A DNA stretch of 46,146 bases from Nitrospira sp. (GCA_016788465.1 JAEURV010000154.1:1-46146), one strand, 5' to 3'; counted from the stretch's first letter, positions 16,317 to 25,771 are shown. Notes: generated by a model from the letters alone, not told the origin. A program made the numbers and translations.

Positions 16317-18134
16317 TTAGGTAGCTCGCTGAAGGATGCTGACCAGACCATCACAAGCCTCCATCAGCTGCCCATAACAGGACCGAAATACTTCTGGACG
16401 CTTCCCGAATGGATCGGCAATATTCAGAATCGGGCTTCTCGCAAAGTGGCCGAGCATCAAGGTCTTATTTCTAGCCTCTGGAAAAGATTGAAACAGCATG
16501 TCCTTATGGGCCAGCTCCATCACAATCAACAGATCAGCCCTGGCGACCATGTCCCCAGACACAACTGCCGTTCGATGTCGGGAGAGATCAATCCCAAACT
16601 CCGCCGCGGAACACTGAGCCTGAGAATCAGCGGGATCTCCGGCGTTCGTATCAAGACCAGCTGACACCACTTCAATCCCCAACCTGGCGGCCTGTAGCTT
16701 CATGCGTAAATACTCCGCGGCAAATGGGCTTCGACAGATGTTCCCTTTGCAGAGGAGAAGCATGTGCGTGATCGATTCGACCCTGGCTACGACCATCGGG
16801 GACCGGACTTTACCTAACCGAGTTCCCACATCCCACCACACGCTCCTCACCGCCATGGAAACGGGGGCAAGCCTTCTGTACAGCCCTTGCACAAATTCCC
16901 CAAGCATCGATCGGAGATAGATCTTCAGCTCGAATTGCCAAGGCTCAGGATCGTTCGTTTGATACACTTCGGATCTTGTATTCGGATCATGAGACCGGAC
17001 CAGGCTTATCAGTGTTTCCCACTTCGAGGGAGTCCCAGGCGGAAGATTCAGCGCACTATCGGACTTCTTTAGACGGATTAACCAGTGATCAACATCTCCC
17101 AACCACCATCTGGATTTCACTCCAATCTGATAGGGAACGATTTCATTGGGATACTGGCCGGTCAACACGAGTTGGTAGAGCAGCCATGGGAAATCCACTC
17201 CCGCATCGATCGCCAACTGCAACGACCCCCAGAATCTTCCGTTGACCTCCATGAGGTAAGGCACTCCTGTATCCGACGCGACTTTAAATTCCACCATGGC
17301 GACACCCTGCCATGTCGCCGATTGCATGATCCGTGAGGCATAATCGGTCATTGCTGGAGGCAGTGGAATACTTTCTCGAAGCACACTTACCCCACCCGAT
17401 GGAGGCTTCTCACGCAATCGACGGTGAGCAAAAAGGGCCGTTGGTTTCCCGCCAACAAACAGGCCAAACACTCCTTCTCCGAATCCAATGACTTGCTCCT
17501 GAATGAGCGAAGGCCATTTGAGATACCACCGTTCACGATAGAGTTGACGAAGTGCCTCTCGATTCGAGGCCACAGCCACCGCTGTTTTCTTCCACAGTAC
17601 GCCGTCCCTGATCACTGATCGCCCTGGTTTCACAACTACTGGCCATCGCTGAATCTTGTCGAGCTCGGCCTCAAGATACTGGCGACCCTGTATAAACAGT
17701 GTGGCAGGGATTGGAATCTCAGCCTGTTGCGACCATGCCATCAGATGAAATTTATTGGACAGTCCTTGATAATCTCCAAGGGATGGAATCGGCACGGTGA
17801 ATTCTTTCCCACCACCTTGCTGATATTCTCCAAGAATCTCTACTGCGATATCGGTCATTGGAAAGATCAATCCGGCATGAAACCGTCGCGCATAGTCCAG
17901 CAATGATGCAAGATACTCGTGAGGATGAGTCCATGGTGAGGGATAGACAAAGCTTCCTCGGCAATAGCGCGATACTCCGGCTAAGCTGGATACAGTGTCT
18001 GCACCGACGTAGACGGGTACACCTCGTCCCCCCAACGACCTAACGACCGCCAACGCCGAGCGCTCATTACCATCCGTGACGATAACCGCCTCGGTCGGCA
18101 ACAGCCCGCGCGGAAAAACGCACCTCTCAGCCAT
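16317..18134 (-). CDS. ATP-grasp ligase fused to low-molecular-weight protein tyrosine phosphatase
   Basis: 605 aa, two unrelated enzymes in one chain. Residues ~1-430 form an ATP-grasp module: VIVTDGNERSALAVVRSL at the start, RWPVVVKPGRSV (ATP-binding Lys), SLIQEQVIGFGEGVFGLF, and LMEVNGRFWGSLQLAIDAG with the metal-binding Glu/Asn. Residues ~456-605 are an LMW-PTP: CKGNICRSP gives the CX5R loop with Cys at about 462 and Arg at about 468, and IADPFGK contains the catalytic Asp. I chose ATG 18134, preceded by GGTGG, which overlaps the deacetylase by 8 bp. The phosphatase half is the likely Wzb-type partner of the BY-kinase. The ligase half may form an amide or ester bond on the glycan or a precursor. 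Confidence 0.85.
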   Translation of the reverse strand: MAERCVFPRGLLPTEAVIVTDGNERSALAVVRSLGGRGVPVYVGADTVSSLAGVSRYCRGSFVYPSPWTHPHEYLASLLDYARRFHAGLIFPMTDIAVEILGEYQQGGGKEFTVPIPSLGDYQGLSNKFHLMAWSQQAEIPIPATLFIQGRQYLEAELDKIQRWPVVVKPGRSVIRDGVLWKKTAVAVASNREALRQLYRERWYLKWPSLIQEQVIGFGEGVFGLFVGGKPTALFAHRRLREKPPSGGVSVLRESIPLPPAMTDYASRIMQSATWQGVAMVEFKVASDTGVPYLMEVNGRFWGSLQLAIDAGVDFPWLLYQLVLTGQYPNEIVPYQIGVKSRWWLGDVDHWLIRLKKSDSALNLPPGTPSKWETLISLVRSHDPNTRSEVYQTNDPEPWQFELKIYLRSMLGEFVQGLYRRLAPVSMAVRSVWWDVGTRLGKVRSPMVVARVESITHMLLLCKGNICRSPFAAEYLRMKLQAARLGIEVVSAGLDTNAGDPADSQAQCSAAEFGIDLSRHRTAVVSGDMVARADLLIVMELAHKDMLFQSFPEARNKTLMLGHFARSPILNIADPFGKRPEVFRSCYGQLMEACDGLVSILQRAT

Positions 18135-19179
18135 GCCGATGATTCCACCCGGCGAGATGAAACCCAAGCAACGCATCGCTGCACGTCACGGCCTCATGCA
18201 TATTGATCCGTTTCAGTGCATACAGATTCCCTGGCACACCGGTCTCATAACCAAACTCTGTCGTGACTGCCGCCTCGTATCCTGCAACCTCAACAGCACG
18301 ACCAATTCTCTCGTTCCAATTCCCATTGGGATAACAAAATACGGGAAGTGCCCGAACCACCCGACGCCGCAACGCATCCCAGGATCCTTGTACCTCCTGT
18401 AAAAGTTCTTCATCCGACACCGTCGTGAGAATCTTATGTGTCATGGAATGCGATCCAAAAAAGATTCCAGATTGGGACATTTCATTCACTTCATCCCAAT
18501 TCATCACTTGCCGTTCAGACGGAAGTAGAACGCCCAATGCATCGGCCCAAGACTGGACGAAATGATCGATCCGATCATAGGAATGTGGTTTACATCCCTC
18601 AAGAAGGCTCTCGATATCTCCGCCCATGAGCGCCTGTTCCAGCCCCTGGCACCACGCATGTTGGGTACTGACCGCACTCCATACCCTGTGCTGCTCAGCC
18701 CCCGATTGCTTGTTCCACCTTGGCCAGAGCCAACTGATCCTATCGGGCCAAAACCATTGGTCTGTCCCGATGTAGTCCGTCGGAAGAAAGATGGTGGCTG
18801 GAATTCCATATCGCTTTAACAGTGGAAAGGCATGGCGATAGTTGTCCAACCACCCATCGTCGAATGTGACGACACAATATCGCTGTGTGATGTCCCATTG
18901 TCTCGTCGCCCACATGGCGAGCAGGTCCGCAAAGGAGAGAACCGTACAATGCCGTCTTAGAAACTGCAGCTGCCGGTCAAACACATCAACCGACACATAC
19001 ATCCCAGGTTGAACATACTGCGTACTCAGCTCGCTATGGGACAGGACACGATGGTACGTCAGTATCGAGACCTTCCCTTTCAGGCCGGAAAGAAACCCCG
19101 GCATCGCTGCATAGCAGGCTGCAGCCATCGCGCGCCCGTAGGATTTCACCGAACACGCTATCGCTTGGACGGTTCCCAT
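18127..19179 (-). CDS. Polysaccharide deacetylase (NodB family)
   Basis: 350 aa. ILTYHRVLS near the N-terminus, the catalytic VVTFDDGWLDNY, the metal site GSHSMTHKILT (HxxxH), and CYPNGNWNERI complete the NodB pattern. The segment between ~165 and 235 is an insertion found in EPS-locus deacetylases. There is no clear signal peptide; a weakly hydrophobic N-terminus (MAAACYAAMPGFL) could attach to the membrane. The ATG at 19179 overlaps the glycosyltransferase by 22 bp; an internal ATG near 19128 is an alternative. Together with the enzymes at 41528-42427 and 10510-11493 it makes three NodB-type proteins in the locus. Confidence 0.88.
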   Translation of the reverse strand: MGTVQAIACSVKSYGRAMAAACYAAMPGFLSGLKGKVSILTYHRVLSHSELSTQYVQPGMYVSVDVFDRQLQFLRRHCTVLSFADLLAMWATRQWDITQRYCVVTFDDGWLDNYRHAFPLLKRYGIPATIFLPTDYIGTDQWFWPDRISWLWPRWNKQSGAEQHRVWSAVSTQHAWCQGLEQALMGGDIESLLEGCKPHSYDRIDHFVQSWADALGVLLPSERQVMNWDEVNEMSQSGIFFGSHSMTHKILTTVSDEELLQEVQGSWDALRRRVVRALPVFCYPNGNWNERIGRAVEVAGYEAAVTTEFGYETGVPGNLYALKRINMHEAVTCSDALLGFHLAGWNHRHG

Positions 19180-20300
19180 GCAACGAGGCGTTCCCCAGCC
19201 CAGTACCGGATCCAGGCTTGCAAAATGGAGAGATTCACGAGTAAGAAGAATGACGGAAGCCGAACCAGCGAGAGTTTCAACAAGGGCCTACTGAGCATGC
19301 CACCCAAAGCAATGCCGTAGAAACCAACTTGCCCGACGAGTAACAGTGCGTACAAGGTTGATGTTGTTGCCAGCACTGCATTCGAGAGTAACGCTGTTAC
19401 CATCGCAAACGGCACCACCCATCGACACAACTTATGACTGACCAGTTGCCATGCAAAGATTGGGTAGCGGAGCGGATTCACCAACCCCCAACTTCTCATG
19501 AACACTGAGATCCCACGCAGGACCGTTCTGACCTTGCGATCGTATTCTTTCCGCTCATCGGCAATGTTCTTATAGATACCGATGCTGTGAGGATCCGACA
19601 CGCCTCTCAGCCCCATCCGCATGCTATTGAGGACCGTATTGAAATCACTTTGCAGATCTTCAGACCAAGCCTGTTTACACACGGAACTCCGTGCAGCAAA
19701 AAACGACCCACTGAGCCCCACCAGAGAATTGACCTGCGACTCCAGGGATCGCAGGAACATCTCATACTTGACGTACGCGCCCTCCCCGCTGGTACGGCCA
19801 TCCTGATCCACAAACCGATCGACGCTGCTTACACAGCCCACAGATGGGTCGTTGAAGCTCTTAACGATATTTCTAATGGCCTCGGGTTGAAGAATCGTCG
19901 CAACATCGGAGAAGACGAGAATCTCGCCTTTTGCAACACCCACCGCTAACTTCTGTGCAGCCTCTTTACCCTTTCGCAGGGGCGCCCGCACCAATCTGAC
20001 TCCTCTATGAGCGTACCCCTCAACGATCTCGTCCGTTCGGTCCGAGGAGCAATCAGAGGCGACGAGCACTTCCAGTAACGCAGTTGGATAATCCAGCTGA
20101 ACGGTGTTGTCTAGCTTCTCTGCAATACGACGCTCCTCATTGTACGCAGTAATGATCAAGGTTACTGATGGGGTGATGTCCGCTTTCCGCACGTTTCTGG
20201 AGCGTACCCATTTCATAACGATCAACAGCAATGGATAGCCGGAATAGGCATAGAAAACCAGTAAGATCGCCGACCAGAACAGCAGTTCCTGAACAATCAC
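19158..20300 (-). CDS. Membrane-bound family 2 glycosyltransferase
   Basis: 380 aa. One N-terminal helix (LLFWSAILLVFYAYSGYPLLL) precedes a GT-A domain: VTLIITAYNEERRIAEKLD, VLVASDCSSDRTDE, VFSDVATILQPEA (DxD-like position) and GLSGSFFAARSSVC. Three to four C-terminal membrane helices follow (residues ~285-365). Single GT2 proteins with this topology usually add a sugar on the cytoplasmic side; processive synthases share the layout but carry a QxxRW motif, which I do not see. The start is GTG behind AGGTG and overlaps the aminotransferase stop by 4 bp. Confidence 0.88.
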   Translation of the reverse strand: MIVQELLFWSAILLVFYAYSGYPLLLIVMKWVRSRNVRKADITPSVTLIITAYNEERRIAEKLDNTVQLDYPTALLEVLVASDCSSDRTDEIVEGYAHRGVRLVRAPLRKGKEAAQKLAVGVAKGEILVFSDVATILQPEAIRNIVKSFNDPSVGCVSSVDRFVDQDGRTSGEGAYVKYEMFLRSLESQVNSLVGLSGSFFAARSSVCKQAWSEDLQSDFNTVLNSMRMGLRGVSDPHSIGIYKNIADERKEYDRKVRTVLRGISVFMRSWGLVNPLRYPIFAWQLVSHKLCRWVVPFAMVTALLSNAVLATTSTLYALLLVGQVGFYGIALGGMLSRPLLKLSLVRLPSFFLLVNLSILQAWIRYWAGERLVAWEPSKR

Positions 20301-21568
20301 AAGAGCACCTGACGTTCACCGTGACCTTCGGACTGAACTGCACGCGCGTGGGATTGACTCGGCGGCATCTCATGTTGGATCACATTGCTGACCGTCCGAC
20401 AGATGGCTTGGATATCCTGAGGTTGGACATAGTGGTGAACAGGAAGCGTGATCAGTCGTTCCGCCAATGTTTCAGCTCCTGGGAAACGCCGCCCGTCAAA
20501 TGCGGATCGCAATTGTGGGATCGCTGCAATCGCTGAAGGATACAACCCGGACACACCCATCCCGTCCTGTTTGCTCTGACGGCATAAGGCCGATTTGTGT
20601 TCCCCCCCTGGTAACAGTAGTGGAAAACGCAGAAGAGTGGAGGTCTGGACTTGTCCGGGAACAAGTGTCTTCATTTCCGGTGGGAGTGCCATGTTGTAGG
20701 CCTGTCCCTTATTTGCTCGCTCTACGTTCGAACGCATGAGCCGCTGTTGCCAGGCTCTCAACAACCCCGCTCGTACACCATCCAACCGCTGCAGGGGAAA
20801 GTCGAGATCGAAATGGGTCTCCCCAAGTCCCAAGAATGGAAGACCGGCTGGTAGCCAGTACAGCCGAGGGTGAATCAGAACTTTCATCGCCACCATCATC
20901 ATCAGATTGAATACCTGATGTAGTAGAGGCGGCTCCGGCATTTCCTGAATCACCGCTGCCACGGCTGAGGCAATCTGGTCCGAGTTGGTTAGTAAGATAC
21001 CTCCTGACCCAGCTGATAGATTCTTGCCACGCCCAAGGCTAAAAACCCCCACATCTCCCTGTGTACCGAGAAACCGGTCTTCGTCTTTCACACCCATAGC
21101 CTGAGCGGCATCCTCGACAACGGCAACGCCCAACGCCGCCGCCAGGTCTCGGACCCGCTGAACATTCGCACAGTGCCCAAGTAGATGTGGGACTATGATG
21201 CATAACGTCTCGCGATCGACCACTCGCTCCAGATCGGCGAAGACAAAGTCTAGCGTGTGAGGATTTACATCACAGAGCTCAACGTGTCCTCCTCCACGAA
21301 TAACAGCTGAGGGCACGGTAAAGCAGGTGTAGGCCGGAATCACGACCTTTCGCCGAGGAGATATTGCTGATAGCGCACGGACTGTGGTGGCCAGAGCCGT
21401 CTTCCCTGACGCAAGCAAAAACACATGCTTGACCCCGAAGTACTGCTTGAGCTCCACTTCGCGCTTCGTGAGAAAACGCCGCCCCACTATAAGCCCGAGG
21501 CAGCCATGCACGAAGTCTCCCCAGGAGACCGGAGCCGCAGTTGGTGCTAGATAGCGGTGAATCCTCAC
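20297..21568 (-). CDS. DegT/DnrJ/EryC1/StrS-family PLP-dependent sugar aminotransferase-like protein
   Basis: 423 aa. The family layout is intact: FGVKHVFLLASGKTAL for cofactor phosphate, VVIPAYTCFTVPSAV, VVEDAAQAMG with the Asp that contacts the PLP ring, and FSLGRGKNLSAGSGG in which Lys at about 182 should hold the PLP. These enzymes place an amino group on a keto-sugar nucleotide. It starts with GTG four bases into the FemAB stop region (GTGA) and ends the same way into the next gene, so these genes are tightly coupled. No dehydratase making its keto-sugar substrate is visible in the window. Confidence 0.88.
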   Translation of the reverse strand: MRIHRYLAPTAAPVSWGDFVHGCLGLIVGRRFLTKREVELKQYFGVKHVFLLASGKTALATTVRALSAISPRRKVVIPAYTCFTVPSAVIRGGGHVELCDVNPHTLDFVFADLERVVDRETLCIIVPHLLGHCANVQRVRDLAAALGVAVVEDAAQAMGVKDEDRFLGTQGDVGVFSLGRGKNLSAGSGGILLTNSDQIASAVAAVIQEMPEPPLLHQVFNLMMMVAMKVLIHPRLYWLPAGLPFLGLGETHFDLDFPLQRLDGVRAGLLRAWQQRLMRSNVERANKGQAYNMALPPEMKTLVPGQVQTSTLLRFPLLLPGGEHKSALCRQSKQDGMGVSGLYPSAIAAIPQLRSAFDGRRFPGAETLAERLITLPVHHYVQPQDIQAICRTVSNVIQHEMPPSQSHARAVQSEGHGERQVLL

Positions 21569-22644
21569 GGAAGGTATTTTGAGATATAAGGTCCAACCAT
21601 GGTCGTGACCAAAACCGGCAGTCGCTGCCAGACCTTAATGGCAAGTTGATATTTAGGATTCTGCGGATTAATTTCAGGAAGCGGCCCCCCGTCCCTGAGC
21701 CAATAATACCAGTACAACTGAACCGGCTTGGCCCCCCACTGCGCTTTAAACCGATACGTTCCACTATCCTTCGTCGAACGTCCGAAGTCGAATACCCTGT
21801 ATCCTTGCTCGCAGGCATATCTGAGCACAGATCCGTACAGCATCATATTCGGTGCCATCCGTGCATACCGACGGTCGGATGAGGCCCACGGAATTTCTAG
21901 CGTCTGCCGAAACCCGCAGACCAGCCCGGCGGCCACCGTATCGGATCCCAGTCGAACCGTACAAACCTTCGCGTCCTTGGAAAAGGTCCGGAGAATCTCT
22001 GCAAAAAAATCCTTCCCGTACACCGGCGTTCCGAGATCTCGCATATTGCGCGCAAACACGGCATAGAAACTATCCAGCAGTTCCACCCCACCCACCTGCA
22101 CCGTCATGCCCTCTTTTTCCCCACGGCGAACCTGGCTTCGCAATTTAGGAGGAAACGCCTTCATCAATTCATTAAAGTCAGACGGTAGGTTAAGTCGCAT
22201 GGAGACTTTGTGATCTTTACAGGACCACGGCAATTTCACTCCATCCGCGTGCCGTAACTCAATATGCGTCGCTCCTAAATCCTTAGCCGCGACGACTGCC
22301 GCCTGGAGCAATGCGCTTCTGGATTGCTCTCCGTCCGCCAATACGCCCCCATAGTTAAAATACGGCACCGACACGAGAAATTGGCCAAACAGAGGACTTT
22401 TCAATAACACCAGCGGAAGAACCCCTTTGATCGTTCCTCGCTCATCTTGGGCCATGAGATATACGGTGCGATGCCCGAACGAGCGTTCAATGACCTGGCG
22501 CCACGCCAGTGAATGATACGCAGTGCCCTCCGAATGATCGCACACATACTGATCCCATGCCCCTGGCGCCTCGGTTTGCTGAATACGGGATACCACCAAG
22601 CCCGTGCTCCCCACTCCAGCCTGTCCGAATCCTACATGACTCAC
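21565..22644 (-). CDS. FemAB-like protein of the XrtA/PEP-CTERM-associated type
   Basis: 359 aa made of two GNAT-like halves. Features are AYHSLAWRQVIERSFGH near residue 45, PYFNYGGVLAD, FPPKLRSQVRRGEKEGMTV in the linker, and a C-terminal FDFGRSTKDSGTYRFKAQWGAKP segment that is a hallmark of FemAB-like proteins in exosortase-A EPS loci. FemAB enzymes transfer aminoacyl groups from aminoacyl-tRNA to amino groups; in this subgroup the substrate is unproven. Attachment of an amino acid or acyl group to an amino sugar of the glycan would fit the adjacent aminotransferase. It starts with GTG overlapping the upstream stop, and its own stop overlaps the next GTG in the same way. Confidence 0.88.
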   Translation of the reverse strand: MSHVGFGQAGVGSTGLVVSRIQQTEAPGAWDQYVCDHSEGTAYHSLAWRQVIERSFGHRTVYLMAQDERGTIKGVLPLVLLKSPLFGQFLVSVPYFNYGGVLADGEQSRSALLQAAVVAAKDLGATHIELRHADGVKLPWSCKDHKVSMRLNLPSDFNELMKAFPPKLRSQVRRGEKEGMTVQVGGVELLDSFYAVFARNMRDLGTPVYGKDFFAEILRTFSKDAKVCTVRLGSDTVAAGLVCGFRQTLEIPWASSDRRYARMAPNMMLYGSVLRYACEQGYRVFDFGRSTKDSGTYRFKAQWGAKPVQLYWYYWLRDGGPLPEINPQNPKYQLAIKVWQRLPVLVTTMVGPYISKYLP

Positions 22645-24023
22645 CTGGTTTTCTCCTGAACGACATCGTTCAATACATCAGCCAAGTGTCCGGAAAGATT
22701 GACGTAGTTGAACCGTTCGGTATCGGCAGGATTCGGAGGTACTAGGCTCGTCCGATCACCCATCAATTCTACTAAGGTTCGTTTCACATCAGGCACTCGG
22801 TTTGGACAGCATCGGCCAAGCCGATGTCGATGGACAAGATTCGCTGTGGCGCCTTCCCCGCCGAGCACAAACAATGGGCGGCCCACGGTTATATATTCAT
22901 AGATCTTTGCCGGCACCTGCAAAGGATAGTTCGGCTGAAGGAGCAACAGCACATCAGACTTCGCCATTTCTTTCAGACAGACCTGATGCGGAATGGGGGG
23001 AACTCGCTGCAGCACTCCACGCTCTTCCAATAAGTTTGCAAGCTGGTTGCAGGCCGGATCGTCCACATCCCATGCCCCGACGAACCGTAGAGTCAGCGGG
23101 GTACGATCCAGTGCGCCCTCGTTCAGCAGTGCTTGTACTGCTTGAAACAATGCAAGAGGACTCCGATTGCCATACACCGTCCCAAAATGAGAGAACTGCA
23201 ATGTCCTCGGAAGATTCGCGATGGCATCCTGAGTCGCAGAATGGAGTGCCATCTCCTGAGAATATCCGTTCGTGATCGTCACGAATTTAGTCTGCCACTG
23301 AGGGTATTCTTCACAAAAGCGAATCTTGAGTTCCTCAGTGTTCAAGACCACACGGCTCGCCGCCTCACACACCGCCCGTTCGAGCCGCGCAGCTCTTCGA
23401 TGCAACAATGGGGACGAGAAAAACTCATGCCCGCCAATCCACGGATCCCTGAAATCGGCCACAAAGGGCACCGCCCATCGCTGAGCCAGAGTCCTTCCGA
23501 CAAGAAGACTCGTCCAGGGCCCCCCCGTTGCCCAGACAATCTGCGGAGGGTTATCGCCCCGCTTCTTCATCATGGCTCGCACTGCGGGCCCATACCAGCG
23601 ACACTGCGGGTCTGGAAAATTGAGTGCTGCATCAATGATAAATCGCCTGGCCGACACAGAAACCGATTCATTTCTTTCAGATCCCCGAGTCGATGGTAGA
23701 GAGGTATCTTGAGGTGCTCCAGAAGGAGGAATACCGGCCGTGCCTTTCATCAGTCGTGAGAATCGATCACGAAGCGACAGTAAATTCCCGAGAGGGTTGC
23801 CATGCTGAACTCGAGTGACGTCAATCTTTGGCGGAATCCGATCAGTCAGATGATCGTCTTTCCCCTGAGGCGGCAACGCCGATGGATGATCCGTAGCCAA
23901 GACACTCGGCATCCATCCATAAGAGGGAAGGTGCAGGCACAAATTGAGTGGGCGCATTGCCCCAGTGGCCGCGATGGGAGGGAAATAATACGCGACCAAG
24001 AGGACCCTATTCATAGCCGGCAT
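22641..24023 (-). CDS. GT-B glycosyltransferase
   Basis: 460 aa. It starts MPAMNRVLLVAYYFPPIA, typical of GT4-like enzymes (YFPP, then GAMRP). In the middle, WATGGPWTSLLVG and PFVADFRDPWIGG are well conserved in this subgroup. The donor domain shows LQFSHFGTVYGNRSP, LTLRFVGAWDVDDP, DVLLLLQPNYPLQVPAKIYEYITVGRPLFVLGG, with PAKIYEY as the donor-site Glu region. Residues ~90-125 are a low-complexity Ser/Pro-rich insert. It follows the 500-bp gap, and its stop overlaps the next GTG by 3 bases (GTGA). Confidence 0.86.
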   Translation of the reverse strand: MPAMNRVLLVAYYFPPIAATGAMRPLNLCLHLPSYGWMPSVLATDHPSALPPQGKDDHLTDRIPPKIDVTRVQHGNPLGNLLSLRDRFSRLMKGTAGIPPSGAPQDTSLPSTRGSERNESVSVSARRFIIDAALNFPDPQCRWYGPAVRAMMKKRGDNPPQIVWATGGPWTSLLVGRTLAQRWAVPFVADFRDPWIGGHEFFSSPLLHRRAARLERAVCEAASRVVLNTEELKIRFCEEYPQWQTKFVTITNGYSQEMALHSATQDAIANLPRTLQFSHFGTVYGNRSPLALFQAVQALLNEGALDRTPLTLRFVGAWDVDDPACNQLANLLEERGVLQRVPPIPHQVCLKEMAKSDVLLLLQPNYPLQVPAKIYEYITVGRPLFVLGGEGATANLVHRHRLGRCCPNRVPDVKRTLVELMGDRTSLVPPNPADTERFNYVNLSGHLADVLNDVVQEKTR

Positions 24024-24523
24024 GTCTTTATTGCACGGTAAACTACCGCAGTGCTCTGATCCTCATTCGACTCACAAACGACCTGAGCAGAAAAACTAGG
24101 ATGTACAGTATCGGCCACGATCTCCGGGACACGGTGATAGCTGTCGTCGACCAGAGTCGTGGGTCGCATCGGTAGGGACTCGTCGTTTATGAGCCAACGG
24201 TGTGCGTCATCTTTTGAGGAGACTCCACACACAGTGTCCACGGCTCGACGCAAAGCGAATCTACGGATAGAACGGTGATACGGAAGCTGGATGGCCGGGT
24301 ATGCCAACTTCCTCCGCGTACAGAAGAAGTTGGCCACCTACTCTACTTCAACCTACTCAACTGCGGACTCCGAGATCGTTCGATCGATACTCAGAATAGG
24401 CTGTTCTCAACAATATTTGCCATGGCCATCCTGGTCAGGATGGTGAGCTGTTCTCCATATCCGGCTTGCCTCAAGCGGCATCAGCTACACCATCGTGAAG
24501 GCTTGGGCGACACAATCCATCCA
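24024..24523. other. Intergenic gap (500 bp), no convincing gene
   Basis: The minus-strand frame 24011-24337 (108 codons, overlapping the next gene by 13 bp) shows no recognisable fold, lacks a ribosome site and has an unusual composition, so I do not call it. The plus-strand frame 24275-24679 runs into the neighbouring gene and is likewise unconvincing. A short imperfect repeat (acctactctacttca / acctactcaa) and a GATCGTTCGATC near-palindrome occur at about 24335-24385. The gap may carry an internal promoter or be a scar of gene loss. Confidence 0.4.
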
Positions 24524-25771
24524 TCAATCAACCATCGAAGCAAATCGCCTTGCTTGTTCAGAGCTCAATCGGTCACACATAGTCTTGGCGATTCTGTGAA
24601 CCAATACATTCCAGTCGAATCTTTGCGCAATCGTTCGACGAGTTTCGATGGCGTCAGGCGATACCGCGTCAGGGGATAGAGCATCGGCGATTGCGGATTC
24701 CCAACCATTGACGTCACTCGCCAGCTTGATTACGTGCTGGAATGACAACAACGATTGGATGGGAGCGCCAACAACTGGACATCCACTCGCTAAATACTCA
24801 TGAAGCTTGAGGGGATAGATGTATTTCGTATAGTCATTGCACACATACGGAAGCAAGCACACATCCATATGCTGCGGATACGCACCTACGGCTTCAACCG
24901 ACTTATTTCCAAGCCAATACACGTTAGGCAGGGCGGACAGCTGGTCCAATATTGCCGCATCGTCTCCCAAGTAACCTCTCGGCCCGACCAGCACAAAAGA
25001 CCACTCCGGATGGCGACCTGCCAGGTCAAAGAGAAGGCCGAAGTTTAACTGCGTTTTGAGATTTCCGACATAGCCCAGCCGGGGTCGAGGAATCTCCCGC
25101 ATATCGGCCGGTTCTTCATGAAGGTCGGCAAAACTCTGATAGTCTACACCGTTCGGAACGAACAGAGTATGAGAATTCAGATGCCCTTTCCGCTCCAGTA
25201 ATGCCGGAGAATGGATAAACACCTGATCAACACGCCTAATGAGTTGAACTTCATGATCATCCAGCGGCTGTTCCGATGAAGAAAAGGAATACTCATCATC
25301 AATGTGATAACAGCTCATATCGCATACATCGGCATCAAGGGCATAGGAAAACTCAGGACGCCAGAGATAACAGACGATCGATTTACACCCTCTTCTACGA
25401 AGAGTGTCGGCAATGTGGTGCACCCTCCGATTTGCCACCCACGAAGCCAATATAGCCGGTCGATATATTTGCGGATGCCATCGTCCAGATTGAAACCGGA
25501 CAAACCCCTTGTGGAAAACGGGATCCGGAGGCATCGTATCCTGGCAAGGGCTCCCTCCGAACCACAAGTCTCTCCACCCCCTGGGTGGTTCCGCCCACAC
25601 GACGTGAAAATACTTCGAGAGACGGGTCAACACTTGATGCCGTGGCATCCAGAGTCCTCCCCACTCTTCAGGCACAAATCCAATGACCCCCACGTCTGGC
25701 AAGAGCGGCGAAGGCCTTGAGCTACCTAATCCAGCATGTCCGACATTCTGTGCTGTGACATGAGTGCTCAT
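24524..25771 (-). CDS. GT-B glycosyltransferase (group 1-like)
   Basis: 415 aa. After GVIGFVPEEWGGLWMPRHQ, a Rossmann-type N-terminal domain ends with CYHIDDEYSF. The C-terminal donor domain has RPRLGYVGNLKTQLNF, FVLVGPRGYLG, LPNVYWLGNKSVEAV, the motif DVCLLPYVCNDYTKYIYPLKLHEYLASGCPVVG and a helical end. This is the layout of group 1 transferases in which the donor-binding region includes KLHEYLA. ATG at 25771 has GAAGG five bases upstream and is preferred to the TTG at 25786. It is followed by a 500-bp gap. Confidence 0.85.
   Translation of the reverse strand: MSTHVTAQNVGHAGLGSSRPSPLLPDVGVIGFVPEEWGGLWMPRHQVLTRLSKYFHVVWAEPPRGWRDLWFGGSPCQDTMPPDPVFHKGFVRFQSGRWHPQIYRPAILASWVANRRVHHIADTLRRRGCKSIVCYLWRPEFSYALDADVCDMSCYHIDDEYSFSSSEQPLDDHEVQLIRRVDQVFIHSPALLERKGHLNSHTLFVPNGVDYQSFADLHEEPADMREIPRPRLGYVGNLKTQLNFGLLFDLAGRHPEWSFVLVGPRGYLGDDAAILDQLSALPNVYWLGNKSVEAVGAYPQHMDVCLLPYVCNDYTKYIYPLKLHEYLASGCPVVGAPIQSLLSFQHVIKLASDVNGWESAIADALSPDAVSPDAIETRRTIAQRFDWNVLVHRIAKTMCDRLSSEQARRFASMVD

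Noticed and set aside
21279-21818. Minus-strand frame of 179 codons
   Set aside because: Overlaps the aminotransferase and FemAB genes in another phase; both of those have clear family motifs.
24011-24337. Minus-strand frame of 108 codons before the glycosyltransferase at 22641-24023
   Set aside because: No ribosome site, no recognisable fold, odd composition rich in Arg/His/Ser; overlaps the next gene start. Treated as non-coding.
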